The notes beneath the pieces are model-generated. The model worked only from the letters and a program-made list of their open reading frames with translations. It was not told the DNA's origin and did no database searches. This document shows, one piece after another, positions 11,801 to 22,844 of a stretch of 64,000 bases of DNA. Positions within the stretch are counted from its first letter, which is position 1; each line of letters begins with the position of its first letter. Position numbers and translations under genes: made by a program. Location of the stretch: assembly GCA_907163375.1 (NCBI GenBank), contig CAJQUW010004437.1:1-64000 (forward strand), read 5' to 3'. The stretch comes from Prostheceraeus crozeri (lineage: Eukaryota; Platyhelminthes; Polycladida; Euryleptidae).

Positions 11801-13990
11801 ATTGTCGTAAATTGCTAGCAGGCTAGACGACCAATGATGTGACTTTGTATCGAAGTTGGCCTTTAGCATCATACTTTTAAAAAAAATTTCCTGAAAAACA
11901 TGCAAACATATTAATAAGACTCAGTCAGATTTTTATATGTATAGCATCTGAATGAAATCAGATTGCTCTACTGGTACTGAAGCAATTAAACTCTAAGTAA
12001 TAAGTTGCACATAAAATTCAACTTTCCAAAATTTGCGGAAGTGCTTTCGAATTGTTCCTCACCTTCATTTTTCGCCACTACTGTACCGCGCAACCGCGAA
12101 AAAATTTTAAATACTGATAGCACGAATCGTCAAACTCGATCACATGCGCATAGAATTCCTGTGATACAGCAAATAAGAGCTTCATCTGTAATATTTCAAT
12201 TTTAAAAAATCATTCCCTTAATGGTTACTTATTTCCTGAAAAATTATCAGTGAATTTACATCATAGCCTCATGGCGCCTCTTTCAGAGCTGTGTCGGCTA
12301 GTGATAATCCAGGCGACAGCAACAAGCGACTTGCACTGAATCCTTACTTGTCTTTCGCCATTGAACAATGACTAATTGCATTTCCAGTCGCCCAGTGATA
12401 GACTTAGTATAGGCTAACGTATTATTCACTTCGACCACAATTGAGCTACAAGTTTGCTCTATGACTACAAAAGCATAAGAACCCGAGTCATTGAGCGGGT
12501 CACCGAATGGTACCTTTGAACCAGTTTCATCACTGATACACACCATCATGCTACAACTTTTTACTTTGTCACCGATTTCCCTAGACATTCCAAATGTAAA
12601 GAATGATTTTAGAAGTGTTTAACATAATCGCAGCTCCATCGCTGAAATTCATCCCAGGAGATATTATTTAAAAAGAGAACCGAAGCCTCTTGTATTGACG
12701 AACTAGGCTTCGAGGATTGCTACAATCATCATGCCTGATTGTTCGAATCTCTGTCTTAGTAGCCATGTATCTGAGGGTTGTTTCGAGGCACAAGTCGAAT
12801 TTCTCTGGTCGACCTGGCTTGCGAAGTTGTCGTGGAGATGTTCTTAGAATGTAATGATCTAGTTGTCATGGTGGTAGAAATCGATCACAATATCTGATGC
12901 ATGCAAAAAGAGTCTGACATGTGGATTGGATTTCCTAAAATTTGATGGAATCATGACAATCTGAACACTCCAAAGGTATTCATGATAAGTGCAAGCGATA
13001 TTTGCATTGGCATCCGCTGCCAACTCATCTATATGTAGTTCTATATCATTCATGTGCAATCAAAAGTCCGAGATCAATGTGTCTGGCTGAAGATTAGGCG
13101 GGCTGAGCCTTCCTAGTCCCCTGTTCACGCGTGCCTGTAGGATGCAAAGCAGGACCAAGAAAGGTGAAGCAAGACAAATAAACAAATCAAGACACACATT
13201 TATTTCATTGAGGGATTTTGAGTCAGAAATTTCTGAGCAGCTACACACGACAACAAAAATGTAAGATTGTTGCACCAGATAGCCGGTGTAATAGATGCGA
13301 GACCAAATATTTGCCGACTCAACCTGCAGTAGCCATAGCCATTCCACCAACATCTGCTTATTCATTGTTCATTATTCATCTGCTGTATATACACAGTGCC
13401 CTACACATAGCACTCCCTTCTATTCTTTAGTTATCTATATAGGGTTGTTCCTAACTAAGCCAAGCAATCATAAGCTCCGTCCATCAGTCTGCAAGCCGAT
13501 TCCACTGATCTAACTCCCTGCAATAAGACTAAACATAAACAAACATTCATTGCAATGAAATAAAAGCTACTTACTTTCCCTGCTGCCTTGAAACATGCCG
13601 TGTGCGTAGATATAGGCTGATAGCGTCATTAATAGCGGCAGACCACAAAATTCCACGTCCAGCTGGTACGTTTAGAAATGTGTGCAGTGTTTAAACAAGA
13701 TCTAACATAAATTTAGAAGGAATTTGTGACAGAAACATCTTCGCACAAAATACATCAATCTGTAGTTTCCGACATTGTGTCAGCATTTTCTGTAAAAGCG
13801 TTGATATTTCCTGATAGAGTGAACAATTCTCTATCCAATGACACCTAGTTTGTTGCATGTTTTTGCAGGATAAAAATAACATAATGACCACGTGAATGAA
13901 ATATATCCAATTTTCAATCATTGCCATGTAAATACAACTACTACAATTTCTTGCAAAACCATTGACACTTCTGGTGGATTCAGAATTTCT
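8852..13990. other. Foldback interior, no recognisable transposase
   Basis: About 5.1 kb between the arrays. Only short frames are present (134 codons at 9434-9838, 96 codons on minus at 12298-12588, 101 codons on minus at 13060-13365); none carries a motif I know. A piece at 10893-11075 (plus strand, MEWNRMKTAWIHSAEKECGR) faintly resembles the spacer between endonuclease and reverse transcriptase of LINEs, too weak to call. The interior could be captured genomic DNA, as in other foldback elements. Confidence 0.5.
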
Positions 13991-16707
13991 GGCATTCGGT
14001 GTGTTGATTCGAGTGGCACACGCGATTTTCACAAGTGGTACGGATGGGCTGTGGGCGTGGCTGAGGACGAAAATCCGCATTTGTGCGGATTCTACGCACA
14101 GTTGGGGCTGTCTGAGGGGTGGCACAAGCTGGCACACTCCCAATAAGTGTATTCGGTGTGTTGATTCGAGTGGCACACGCGATTTTCACAAGTGGTACGG
14201 ATGGGCTGTGGGCGTGGCTGAGGACGAAAATCCGCATTTGTGCGGATTCTACGCACAGTTGGGGCTGTCTGAGGGGTGGCACAAGCTGTCACACTCCCAA
14301 TAAGTGTATTCGGTGTGTTGATTCGAGTGGCACACGCGATTTTCACAAGTGGTACGGATGGGCTGTGGGCGTGGCTGAGGACGAAAATCCGCATTTGTGC
14401 GGATTCTACGCACAGTTGGGGCTGTCTGAGGGGTGGCACAAGCTGGCACACTCCCAATAAGTGTATTCGGTGTGTTGATTCGAGTGGCACACGCGATTTT
14501 CACAAGTGGTACGGATGGGCTGTGGGCGTGGCTGAGGACGAAAATCCGCATTTGTGCGGATTCTACGCAGAGTTGGGGCTGTCTGAGGGGTGGCACAAGC
14601 TGGCACACTCCCAATAAGTGTATTCGGTGTGTTGATTCGAGTGGCACACGCGATTTTCACAAGTGGTACGGATGGGCTGTGGGCGTGGCTGAGGACGAAA
14701 ATCCGCATTTGTGCGGATTCTACGCACAGTTGGGGCTGTCTGAGGGGTGGCACAAGCTGGCACACTCCCAATAAGTGTATTCGGTGTGTTGATTCGAGTG
14801 GCACACGCGATTTTCACAAGTGGTACGGATGGGCTAAGGGCGTGGCTGAGGACGAAAATCCGCATTTGTGCGGATTCTACGCAGAGTTGGGGCTGTCTGA
14901 GGGGTGGCACAAGCTGGCACACTCCCAATAAGTGTATTCGGTGTGTTGATTCGAGTGGCACACGCGATTTTCACAAGTGGTACGGATGGGCTGTGGGCGT
15001 GGCTGAGGACGAAAATCCGCATTTGTGCGGATTCTACGCACAGTTGGGGCTGTCTGAGGGGTGGCACAAGCTGGCACACTCCCAATAAGTGTATTCGGTG
15101 TGTTGATTCGAGTGGCACACGCGATTTTCACAAGTGGTACGGATGGGCTGTGGGCGTGGCTGAGGACGAAAATCCGCATTTGTGCGGATTCTACGCACAG
15201 TTGGGGCTGTCTGGGGGGTGGCACAAGCTGGCACACTCCCAATAAGTGTATTCGGTGTGTTGATTCGAGTGGCACACGCGATTTTCACAAGTGGTACGGA
15301 TGGGCTGTGGGCGTGGCTGAGGACGAAAATCCGCATTTGTGCGGATTCTACGTACAGTTGGGGCTGTCTGAGGGGTGGCACAAGCTGGCACACTCCCAAT
15401 AAGTGTATTCGGTGTGTTGATTCGAGTGGCACACGCGATTTTCACAAGTGGTACGGATGGGCTGTGGGCGTGGCTGAGGACGAAAATCCGCATTTGTGCG
15501 GATTCTACGCAGAGTTAGGGCTGTCTGAGGGGTGGCACAAGCTGGCACACTCCCAATAAGTGTATTCGGTGTGTTGATTCGAGTGGCACACGCGATTTTC
15601 ACAAGTGGTACGGATGGGCTGTGGGCGTGGCTGAGGACGAAAATCCGCATTTGTGCGGATTCTACGCACAGTTGGGGCTGTCTGAGGGGTGGCACAAGCT
15701 GGCACACTCCCAATAAGTGTATTCGGTGTGTTGATTCGAGTGGCACACGCGATTTTCACAAGTGGTACGGATGGGCTGTGGGCGTGGCTGAGGACGAAAA
15801 TCCGCATTTGTGCGGATTCTACGCACAGTTGGGGCTGTCTGAGGGGTGGCACAAGCTGGCACACTCCCAATAAGTGTATTCGGTGTGTTGATTCGAGTGG
15901 CACACGCGATTTTCACAAGTGGTACGGATGGGCTGTGGGCGTGGCTGAGGACGAAAATCCGCATTTGTGCGGATTCTACGCACAGTTGGGGCTGTCTGGG
16001 GGGTGGCACAAGCTGGCACACTCCCAATAAGTGTATTCGGTGTGTTGATTCGAGTGGCACACGCGATTTTCACAAGTGGTACGGATGGGCTGTGGGCGTG
16101 GCTGAGGACGAAAATCCGCATTTGTGCGGATTCTACGTACAGTTGGGGCTGTCTGAGGGGTGGCACAAGCTGGCACACTCCCAATAAGTGTATTCGGTGT
16201 GTTGATTCGAGTGGCACACGCGATTTTCACAAGTGGTACGGATGGGCTGTGGGCGTGGCTGAGGACGAAAATCCGCATTTGTGCGGATTCTACGCAGAGT
16301 TAGGGCTGTCTGAAGGGTGGCACAAGCTGGCACACTCCCAATAAGTGTATTCGGTGTGTTGATTCGAGTGGCACACGCGATTTTCACAAGTGGTACGGAT
16401 GGGCTGTGGGCGTGGCTGAGGACGAAAATCCGCATTTGTGCGGATTCTACGCACAGTTGGGGCTGTCTGAGGGGTGGCACAAGCTGGCACACTCCCAATA
16501 AGTGTATTCGGTGTGTTGATTCGAGTGGCACACGCGATTTTCACAAGTGGTACGGATGGGCTGTGGGCGTGGCTGAGGACGAAAATCCGCATTTGTGCGG
16601 ATTCTACGCACAGTTGGGGCTGTCTGAGGGGTGGCACAAGCTGGCACACTCCCAATAAGTGTATTCGGTGTGTTGATTCGAGTGGCACACGCGATTTTCA
16701 CAAGTGG
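13991..16707 (-). repeat. Foldback right tandem array, about seventeen 157-bp units
   Basis: The array is the reverse complement of the left one: the landmark CGCGATTTTCACAAGTGGTA repeats every 157 bp from about 14024 to 16694. Private variants allow units to be told apart: GGGGGGTGG at about 15211 and 15996, TACGTACAG at about 15349 and 16134, GAGTTAGGG at about 15512 and 16297. The same series of variants returns after 785 bp (five units), showing a block duplication. Units with AAGCTGTCACAC (14285) and GGGCTAAGGG (14831) are unique. Confidence 0.95.
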
Positions 16708-17072
16708 TACGGCTAACTTCACATCCGTACCACTTTGAGGTCACTTTGTCCATTTTCTCAGTAAGTATTGTGAATTTTGACAAAGTAGTGGGTGGCACAT
16801 GTTTTAGACGTGTTATTTTAGACGTCCATGTGGTTGAAAATTCATAAAGATGCGATTTAAGATTTTTTCTGTAAATTGGTACGGCTAATTTCACATCCGT
16901 ACCACCTCGAAGTTTTGATGGACGATTTCTCGCAAACTGCTGCATTATTTTGAAAAATTTCTGGTGGCACAAGCTGGCACACTCTAAAATTATGTGTAAA
17001 TGCTGTTTTTGAGAGTGACACACGCGATTTTCGATGTGGTACGGATATTGGTACGGCTAACTTCACACACGT
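16708..17072 (-). repeat. Foldback right terminal domain
   Basis: Reverse complement of 7706-8070, same length, with two substitutions noticed (one within a GGTACGGCTAATTTCAC site near 16880 and one giving GAGTGACACACG near 17012). Such high similarity in arms 9 kb apart means either a young insertion or sequence exchange between the arms. Confidence 0.85.
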
Positions 17073-17081
17073 TAATCTTGA
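17073..17081 (+). repeat. Target-site duplication, right copy (TAATCTTGA)
   Basis: Identical to 7697-7705; marks the right border of the foldback element. Confidence 0.85.
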
Positions 17082-17135
17082 TATCACCAATTACAGTATC
17101 GCAAAGGATAAAATACTCAAATCTAATTTTGGCAG
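17082..17135 (+). pseudogene. Exon remainder beyond the foldback element, ending at a splice donor
   Basis: When the element and one copy of the 9-bp duplication are removed, the frame that ends at 7705 continues here for 18 codons (ITNYSIAKDKILKSNFG) and stops exactly at a strong donor, AG/GTAAGTC at 17136. This supports the reading of 6984-7705 plus 17082-17135 as one ancient exon. Phase at the donor is 2, whereas the next recognised exon starts at phase 1, so either an exon is missing between them or two genes are involved. Confidence 0.6.
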
Positions 17136-17517
17136 GTAAGTCATGAATATCGTTCAATGTGAGATGCGTAGGCTATATGTATATAAGCTCACTCTACAAA
17201 TATAGCCTTAGACAAAGTGGATACTACACGTATACATGAAAACTCATCGCCCGCGTCTGGGTACACCGCGCGTCTCATTATAATGGTATAATATGCTGTA
17301 TACCAGAGTATCTTTGTCATTAGCGGTTTGATGATGATGATTCAACATAATTATTGTTTTTAAACGTTTGGTTATTGAGCAAACTGTGATTCATGCCAAT
17401 TTTTAAGAACAGTGTTTCTGAACATAAATGATTATCTAGATTTAACGGATACCTCATGTCTCGCAAGAACCGGTAAATTCTACGCATACTTCACGTGATT
17501 TAATAATTGATTTTTAG
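17136..17517. other. Putative intron
   Basis: From the donor GTAAGTC to an acceptor TTGATTTTTAG at 17517. No other feature recognised. The phase mismatch across it suggests a lost exon here. Confidence 0.35.
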
Positions 17518-17692
17518 GTATTTTTGTTGGAGCTGGAAAGCCAGATTGGCCACCTATGCTAAGAGGAATCTCCAGAGAACTCGCAAATAGATTTACCATT
17601 AATGACTCTATAATACGTTTTGAAGTTGTTGCTCTGACGGCGGATATGCCAGCGAAGGCAAGCATAATGAATATTCAAGCGTTCAATGCGAG
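17518..17692 (+). pseudogene. TNP2/EnSpm-like transposase-derived gene, internal exon
   Basis: Bounded by an acceptor (TTTTTAG) and a donor (AG/GTGGGT). It encodes IFVGAGKPDWPPMLRGISRE and ends VALTADMPAKASIMNIQAF, the pattern of the conserved core of animal proteins related to plant TNP2/CACTA transposases, in which an Asp-Xaa-Pro-Ala-Xaa-Ala motif (here DMPAKA) precedes a cysteine-containing FN..YGC..C segment. That next segment is found, in matching phase, 13 kb downstream at 30738. The family assignment rests on motif order, not on a search. Confidence 0.7.
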
Positions 17693-18529
17693 GTGGGTCT
17701 CTCGGCTTCTGAAGTAGATTTTATTAGCGATCTTTGCTACCATTATTTGGTGTAAGTGAAATTATAATTACTGATTTCCAGACAAATACATGATTTGTAT
17801 ATCTTTCATCTATGTCGACTAAATGATGCAGAGGGCGAATGTATAATTAATAGCATGCATGCATGCGCAGGCGATTTATGAAAACACATTGAAGACAAAG
17901 GACCTCCTCGATCAGAAACTATGTTTGACTTTTTTTGAATTTATCGTACCTGATAAGAAAATTGGCATGACCGATCTCAGTGTACTTATCTGGGGTTACC
18001 TTCCATGATTTCGTTCCACTAATGAGTCATTTAGAACACAGACCGCATGAAAGATTATGAAATGGAATTCAATTCACTGCATATTCACTTGACTGAATTG
18101 CCTTGAAAGAATATCAAACCCCCCAAAAACCGATATGAATTAATGCAGCCATCCAGACGAATAGGGTTAATACGTATGGTCAATCAATTCCAAATAATGA
18201 TTTAATATACATGTAATATGAACATCACTATATAGATGCAGCTCGAAGATTTTTGTGAAATTGAAATCAATGAACTACCTGTTATCAATGATATTTATAC
18301 AAAATGACCGATTTTTCCAAAACTCACTGAATTTTGACCAGATCGTCTCGTTCTTTTAGACACACTCGCGAGGTTTTTCCATGGTATAACAACTTTAATA
18401 TACGTTTGTCACAACCACTGATGCCACAGTGAAAGATAGTAATGAGTTTGGAAGTCTGAAACCTTGGTTTTCAGCAGTTCTTCTCAAAATTGGTTTTTGG
18501 GCATTTGCCAACCCTGAAATACTGGCAGG
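17693..18529. other. Intron of the TNP2-like gene, left of the hAT insertion
   Basis: Non-coding DNA from the donor GTGGGT to the hAT element. Nothing else was recognised. The same intron resumes at 30650 and ends at the acceptor CGATTTCAG (30737). Confidence 0.5.
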
Positions 18530-18545
18530 CAGGGCTGCGGAAGCG

Positions 18546-19770
18546 ATCGATTTTTATTCGCTTCCGCTTCCACCCACCCGCTTCCGATTATAAGAAACCT
18601 TCTATGGGCTACACGCTTCACTATCTCCAGTTCCTTTTTCGCAATTTTTTCACGTGTGATGGATGGTTTTCTAGCTTCATACACTTCGTAGTCTCCACGA
18701 ACTTTCTGTCGTGTAGCCCAGTTGAGTTGCAAGCGTTTTTTGATTTGCTCAAAGTATCTCTTTTCAAATTCACTGAATTTACATTTGGAATTTTTTTGAA
18801 ATACAACCGTCATATTCTTCCAACACGTGTGGTAAGAAGTATTAAACAGAGAACGATTCAACCGGTATCGCATCACAGATTATATACGAGAAAGGTTGCC
18901 GAGAAATTTCTGCTAAAATGCCACATGTAGGCTACAAAACCCTCTATCCATTAGTATTGGTAATAGTGTCTCAAAGTAAATTGTGATGCTGTAATAGGCA
19001 AATGAACCAAGTTAAAATGTCCTACTTTGACTGAGTACCGGTATTTCACTTAGTTATTTCTCAGTCTACCTTCTTTTGCGGAATTGTCACGATCAGATAT
19101 GAAGAAACAAATTAAAAACTCAATGCATGATCCAAAAATGCTATACTTGATATCAATCTCGAACTGTGTCACACTTGATTACTTAATAAAAGTTTCACCT
19201 CATTTCTTAACAAAAATAGTAAAATGCAATGAGTATCACTTCATTTCTTAATAAAAATAGAGTTTTACTTAAAGGTGAAGGTTGGCGGGTGACCATAGGT
19301 GGCTGGAAAAATTTCAATTTTCAATGTCGTCTCAATGCTACAGTATTAGGATTCGTGAGTTTGAATTTTAGAACTCTTGTATAGTCTTTGTGAGGGCAAG
19401 CTATGACCAAAAGATTTAGTAAAAAAATGGATACTTTCGGTTTTATAATTGATAAAAGTAGCTACATGTATAAGGACACCATGGGTGGCGGTCACCCATT
19501 TACCGTAGCTCAGCCGTAGCTAATATTGTTGGAAGAGTGTACATAGCAATTCGACCATGCTGAGCACAAATCTGCAGTCAGATTTCAGAAATTTGATTTC
19601 CTTCAATGTGAATAACCTGTTTTTGCAGTTTTACATGTACTTGTGCACGCACATGTATTTCTTACCAGCATGAGACTATAGTTCGAACAATATTATTCTG
19701 CTTTTTTATACAATTCAGACCTTCTCATTTCAAATCTAAAGTCAGAATTGCAAAATATTCGCACTCAGCT
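18546..19770. other. hAT interior, left part, no gene recognised
   Basis: Holds overlapping short frames on both strands (18490-18930) without known motifs. A charged, helical minus-strand stretch (YFEQIKKRLQLNWATRQKV) might be a relic of a transposase or captured gene; I cannot assign it. Confidence 0.3.
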
Positions 19771-20172
19771 CTGTAGCCGTATTCATAAACATCAACGAGA
19801 ATTCACGGAACTCTGTGAAAATTCACAGAGTTGCGCGAGGATTTTTCGCTCAACTCCACGAATTCTCGCACAACTTTGTTTGGTATTCATAAAACAACGA
19901 AAAAGTCTCACGTAGGTTTCCGCTCTATTTTAAGACCATGACAATCGTGTGACGGATAGGAGAGCACCAACAAATTGACGCACATTGATTCATTGTCACA
20001 TGACAGCTGAATATCAAATGAACGAAGGTTTGCGTTTCGACTTACAAGTAAATCATTCGGTGAAGTTTAACTGTCGTATTTTGAGTTGTGGGTCTCTGAT
20101 TGAAAATACCTCTATTTACACAATCTGGGGAAACCTTTTAGGTAGATTTTTATCTAAAAAATCCCTCGCTTC

Positions 20173-20517
20173 TTGATGCGGCCGGAAGGGCTGCTGAATC
20201 TAATAAGAAACGAACGGAGTGTTGGACAACCGTCACTAGTCAATTAAATAACATGAATCCAAATATAAAAAAGACGCTGCGACAAGTGAGAGATAAGCTG
20301 ACATGCTTGAAGCGATCAGCGAAAGAAAAGCACTCATTGCGGCGAAGAGAAATGAACAAAACTGGCGGAGGATTATCCAAAGCTAAACAATTGACCCCAA
20401 ACGAGGAAAGGTTGATAGCTTCTCTGGCAGATACATCCAATTTTTCTGGAATTCCCAATCAAATGGAAGCAGGATGTGGTAGCGAAAATCAAGTTGAGAG
20501 TCTACCGGAATCTACAG
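20173..20517 (+). CDS. Harbinger-1 Myb/SANT-like DNA-binding protein, 5' exon
   Basis: Reads ESNKKRTECWTTVTSQLNN, then a basic helix and RRREMNKTGGG. The Trp-Xaa-Xaa-Val/Ile-Thr followed by a basic helix and the KTGGG motif is the signature of the trihelix/Myb-like accessory protein of animal Harbinger elements, which helps the transposase bind DNA and enter the nucleus. The likely donor is ACAG/GTGATA at 20518 (phase 1), which matches the acceptor at 22844. Reading through instead gives 105 codons from the internal Met at 20253. The usual N-terminal start (a Met followed by Lys-rich residues) was not found, so the 5' end is open or missing. Confidence 0.7.
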
Positions 20518-20976
20518 GTGATAATGGGGTTTTAACCAACGAAGATGTCGATGAGCATGGAGAGCACTAGCAAGTCTTTCTTTGACACGTGATTGTGAGG
20601 TAATAACGTATCGAAGCTCGGCTAGGCGCATTTGTTGATTCAATACATGTTTACAAAATTCTACCATATGTTATACTCGTACCAGCGCAAATATTTACGT
20701 TTTTATAATACGAAATTACTTCTAGTAGTCATCTCGGGTTGTATATATTCTCATCAACAGTAGGCCTTCCCTTCTTATAAAATTTCAAAGTTTTGGTGAA
20801 TATGGCTTGAAAACTTGCTACGAGTAGATTAGTGAGGTGGAAATATCATCCTAGATTTCTGATTGCTTAAGACATGTTAACATAACTTAAAGAGCAGTTA
20901 GCGTTAACCGAGACATGTGCATACGGCCATTAACATGTAGCAAATTTGTTGTTAATTAGTAAATATCAATTTAACT

Positions 20977-20980
<4 letters not shown>

Positions 20981-21020
<40 letters not shown>
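20981..21020. repeat. (TA)n microsatellite at the left border of PLE-A
   Basis: About 20 uninterrupted TA units immediately outside the PLE-A 3' end. Confidence 0.95.
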
Positions 21021-21021
<1 letters not shown>

Positions 21022-21054
21022 CAAAAAAGGTTCCAAGGAAAACTGAGAAATCTT

Positions 21055-21101
21055 ATTCCCTGACGCGTTTCTGCTCACTCTTAGAGCTTGTCAAAGGGAA
21101 T
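21055..21101 (-). ncRNA. Hammerhead-ribozyme-like fold at the PLE-A 3' end
   Basis: On the minus strand: stem I ATTCCCT pairing with AGGGAAT (7 bp), then TTGACAA in the place of the core CTGATGA, stem II GCTC/GAGC with a 7-nt loop, GAAA, a one-pair stem III C(GC)G, and TC before stem I. This is the order of a type I hammerhead with minimal stem III, as known from Penelope-like elements. The first core strand departs from consensus, so catalytic activity is doubtful. Confidence 0.55.
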
Positions 21102-21150
21102 GAAATCATATTTAAATCAAACAACATAATACAAACTATGCATGGATATT

Positions 21151-22450
21151 TTAATGTTCATTCTTATTTAGTGGAGGTTTAAGCATAGAAATGAAAAACT
21201 CTTCTTTTTTCTCTCTGTGGCATTTACTGCATTGAGGAGGCAATTGATATATCGGTGCGGCCATAAATTTTACCTCATGCTCACTAGCACAAGATGCTAT
21301 GTGCTTGCTTAGGTTTAGGATGGCATAATGCGGATGTGACATAATATGTTGCCTGTGAATCGTTATTCTCGTCCTAAACATTCCACCAGTTTGGCCGATA
21401 TAAAACTGATGACAACCTTTGCAAAAGAGAGCGTAAATTACATTGCATGAAAGGCAGTTAAGATTCGATTTAATATTGAAAGTTCTTAAAACGTTTTCTA
21501 CTTTAAAATCGACACTCTCTCCAACAACCAAGCAATTACAACAACTACATCTGGGTTCACCACACTTCGTTATACCGTTTATGATTTCTTTGTTATTTCT
21601 GTTTAATATTCTCTATTAAGTTTTTGGGTTGTTTGTATGCTTTTATAATTCGACTGTTCTTAAAGAAATCCATTAATCTTAAAGCCCCTATAGTAGGAGC
21701 GATTACTTCATTATAAATATTCGGATTATTTTTGTTATATGTCGTCACAAATGGGATTAGGTCTTCATTGTTTTGTACGTTTTCTTTTTTGTTAGTTTCT
21801 CGTGATGCGCGCTCAAATGCGCTCTCGATCAAATTATTCGGGTAATTTAATTTCAGTAAAACTTTTTTCAGATCACTTAATTCAATAGATTTGTTGACAG
21901 GATTGGATACCAACATTTCTACTCTTCTAGCAAGATTGTAAGGGATATTATAAACGATATGCCTTGGGTGTGCAGAATTGAATGGCACATAACTCATACT
22001 GTCTGTCGGTTTGTGATAAATTTTCGTTTCCAGTTTTTCGCGTTCTTTGTACACAGTAACATTGAGAAAATTAACCTTCTGGCGATCAGTTTCCATGGTA
22101 AACCAAATAGATGGATTAAGATTGTTTAAAATTGCACTAAAATTATCAATACTTCCGAATTCTGTGTTCCAAACAATGAAACAATCACCAATATATCTTA
22201 TCCAGTTTTCTGTTATTTTAGAAGATATTTCGTCATTGTATATTTCTTTAGTTATGGAATACATCTTCTCTTCCAGAAACCCCATAAATAATATGTCATA
22301 GGTGGGAGCCATTTTTGTCCCCATGGCAGTACCAGATTGTTGCAGGTAAAAGTCATTCTCAAATTTGAAGTAGTTATTTTTCAGAATTAAGTGTATCGAA
22401 GATAATATGAATTCCTTGGTGAATCTAAAACGTAAGCAAGCACATAGCAT
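21151..22450 (-). pseudogene. PLE-A reverse transcriptase and GIY-YIG endonuclease, truncated and broken
   Basis: The minus-strand frame 22450-21593 holds the RT palm: QQSGTAMGTKMAPT (residues 37-50), then ENWIRYIGDCFIVW, then the PLE thumb region NFLNVTVYKE. It is interrupted near 21590 and continues at 21531-21151 with KCGEPRCSCCNC and the GIY-YIG domain FCKGCHQFYIGQTGGMFRTR. Penelope-like elements use this pair for target-primed insertion. The catalytic box reads YIGD instead of YLDD, losing one of the two aspartates, and the N-terminal half of RT, including the first catalytic Asp, is absent. The copy is dead on at least three counts. Confidence 0.85.
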
Positions 22451-22727
22451 CTTGTGCTAGTGAGCATGAGGTAGAATTTATGGCCGCACCGATATATCAA
22501 TTGCCTCCTCAATGCAGTAAATACCACAGAGAGAAAAAAGAAGAGTTTTTCATTTCTATGCTTAAACCTCCACTTAATAAGAATGAACATTAAAATATCC
22601 ATGCATATTTTGTATTATGTTGTTTGATTTAAATATGATTTCATTCCCTTTGACAAGCTCTAAGAGTGAGCAGAAACGCGTCAGGGAATAAGATTTCTCA
22701 GTTTTCCTTGGAACTTTTTTTGGAATT
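22433..22727 (+). repeat. Second PLE-A 3' end in inverted orientation
   Basis: Plus-strand copy of the GIY-YIG C-terminus and 3' tail (MAAPIYQLPPQCSK), nearly identical to the complement of 21020-21312. It starts abruptly at the junction with the truncated RT and ends near a second TA tract. Confidence 0.8.
22643..22689 (+). ncRNA. Hammerhead-ribozyme-like fold, second PLE-A copy
   Basis: Same elements as at 21055-21101 on the opposite strand: 7-bp stem I, TTGACAA core strand, GCTC/GAGC stem II, GAAAC-GC-GTC. Conservation of both copies reflects common origin, not independent selection. Confidence 0.5.
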
Positions 22728-22763
22728 TATATATTTTTTCCATTTTGGATTCTACTATTTTTC

Positions 22764-22808
22764 ATATATATATATATATATATATAGTACTATATATAGT
22801 ATATATAT
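22764..22808. repeat. TA-rich tract at the right border of PLE-A
   Basis: A run of TA units with the interruption AGTAC, closing the PLE-A insertion. Confidence 0.85.
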
Positions 22809-22844
22809 TGGGCCCCATTCTTAATTACATCACAATCGTTTCAG

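Larger units (their letters stand above)
7706..17072. mobile_element. Foldback-type DNA element, 9.4 kb, non-autonomous as far as seen
   Basis: The ends are exact inverted repeats beginning ACGTGTGTGAAGTTAGCC and the element is flanked by the 9-bp duplication TAATCTTGA. Each arm has a 365-bp terminal domain (7706-8070 and 16708-17072, two substitutions noticed by eye, no length change) followed by a tandem array of a 157-bp unit in inverted orientation: about 5 units on the left and about 17 on the right. The middle (8852-13990) has no recognisable transposase. Long terminal repeats built from tandem units plus a 9-bp duplication resemble Drosophila FB and sea-urchin TU foldback elements, and 9 bp is also usual for Mutator-like elements. 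The superfamily is an inference, since no transposase is visible. Confidence 0.85.
20981..22808. mobile_element. Penelope-like element PLE-A with head-to-head inverted ends, set in TA repeats
   Basis: A 5'-truncated minus-strand copy (RT plus GIY-YIG, 3' end near 21020) is joined at its truncated 5' side to a short plus-strand copy of the same 3' end (22433-22727). The result is an inverted repeat of about 293 bp (21020-21312 versus 22433-22725). (TA)n tracts flank it at 20981-21020 and 22764-22808. It sits inside the intron (20518-22844) of the Harbinger-1 Myb-like gene, so it inserted after Harbinger-1. Confidence 0.8.

Noticed and set aside
8071-16707. CRISPR-like or satellite array
   Set aside because: Whole 157-bp units repeat without unique spacers and lie in inverted arms of a transposon with target duplications.
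13980-16716. Series of 113- and 132-codon frames in the right array
   Set aside because: Same tandem-repeat artefact; no start context and no change pattern typical of coding DNA.
20981-21182. Protein with IYIYIY repeat
   Set aside because: Translation of the TA microsatellite running into antisense PLE-A.
22387-22602. Minus-strand 71-codon frame
   Set aside because: Antisense of the second PLE-A end.
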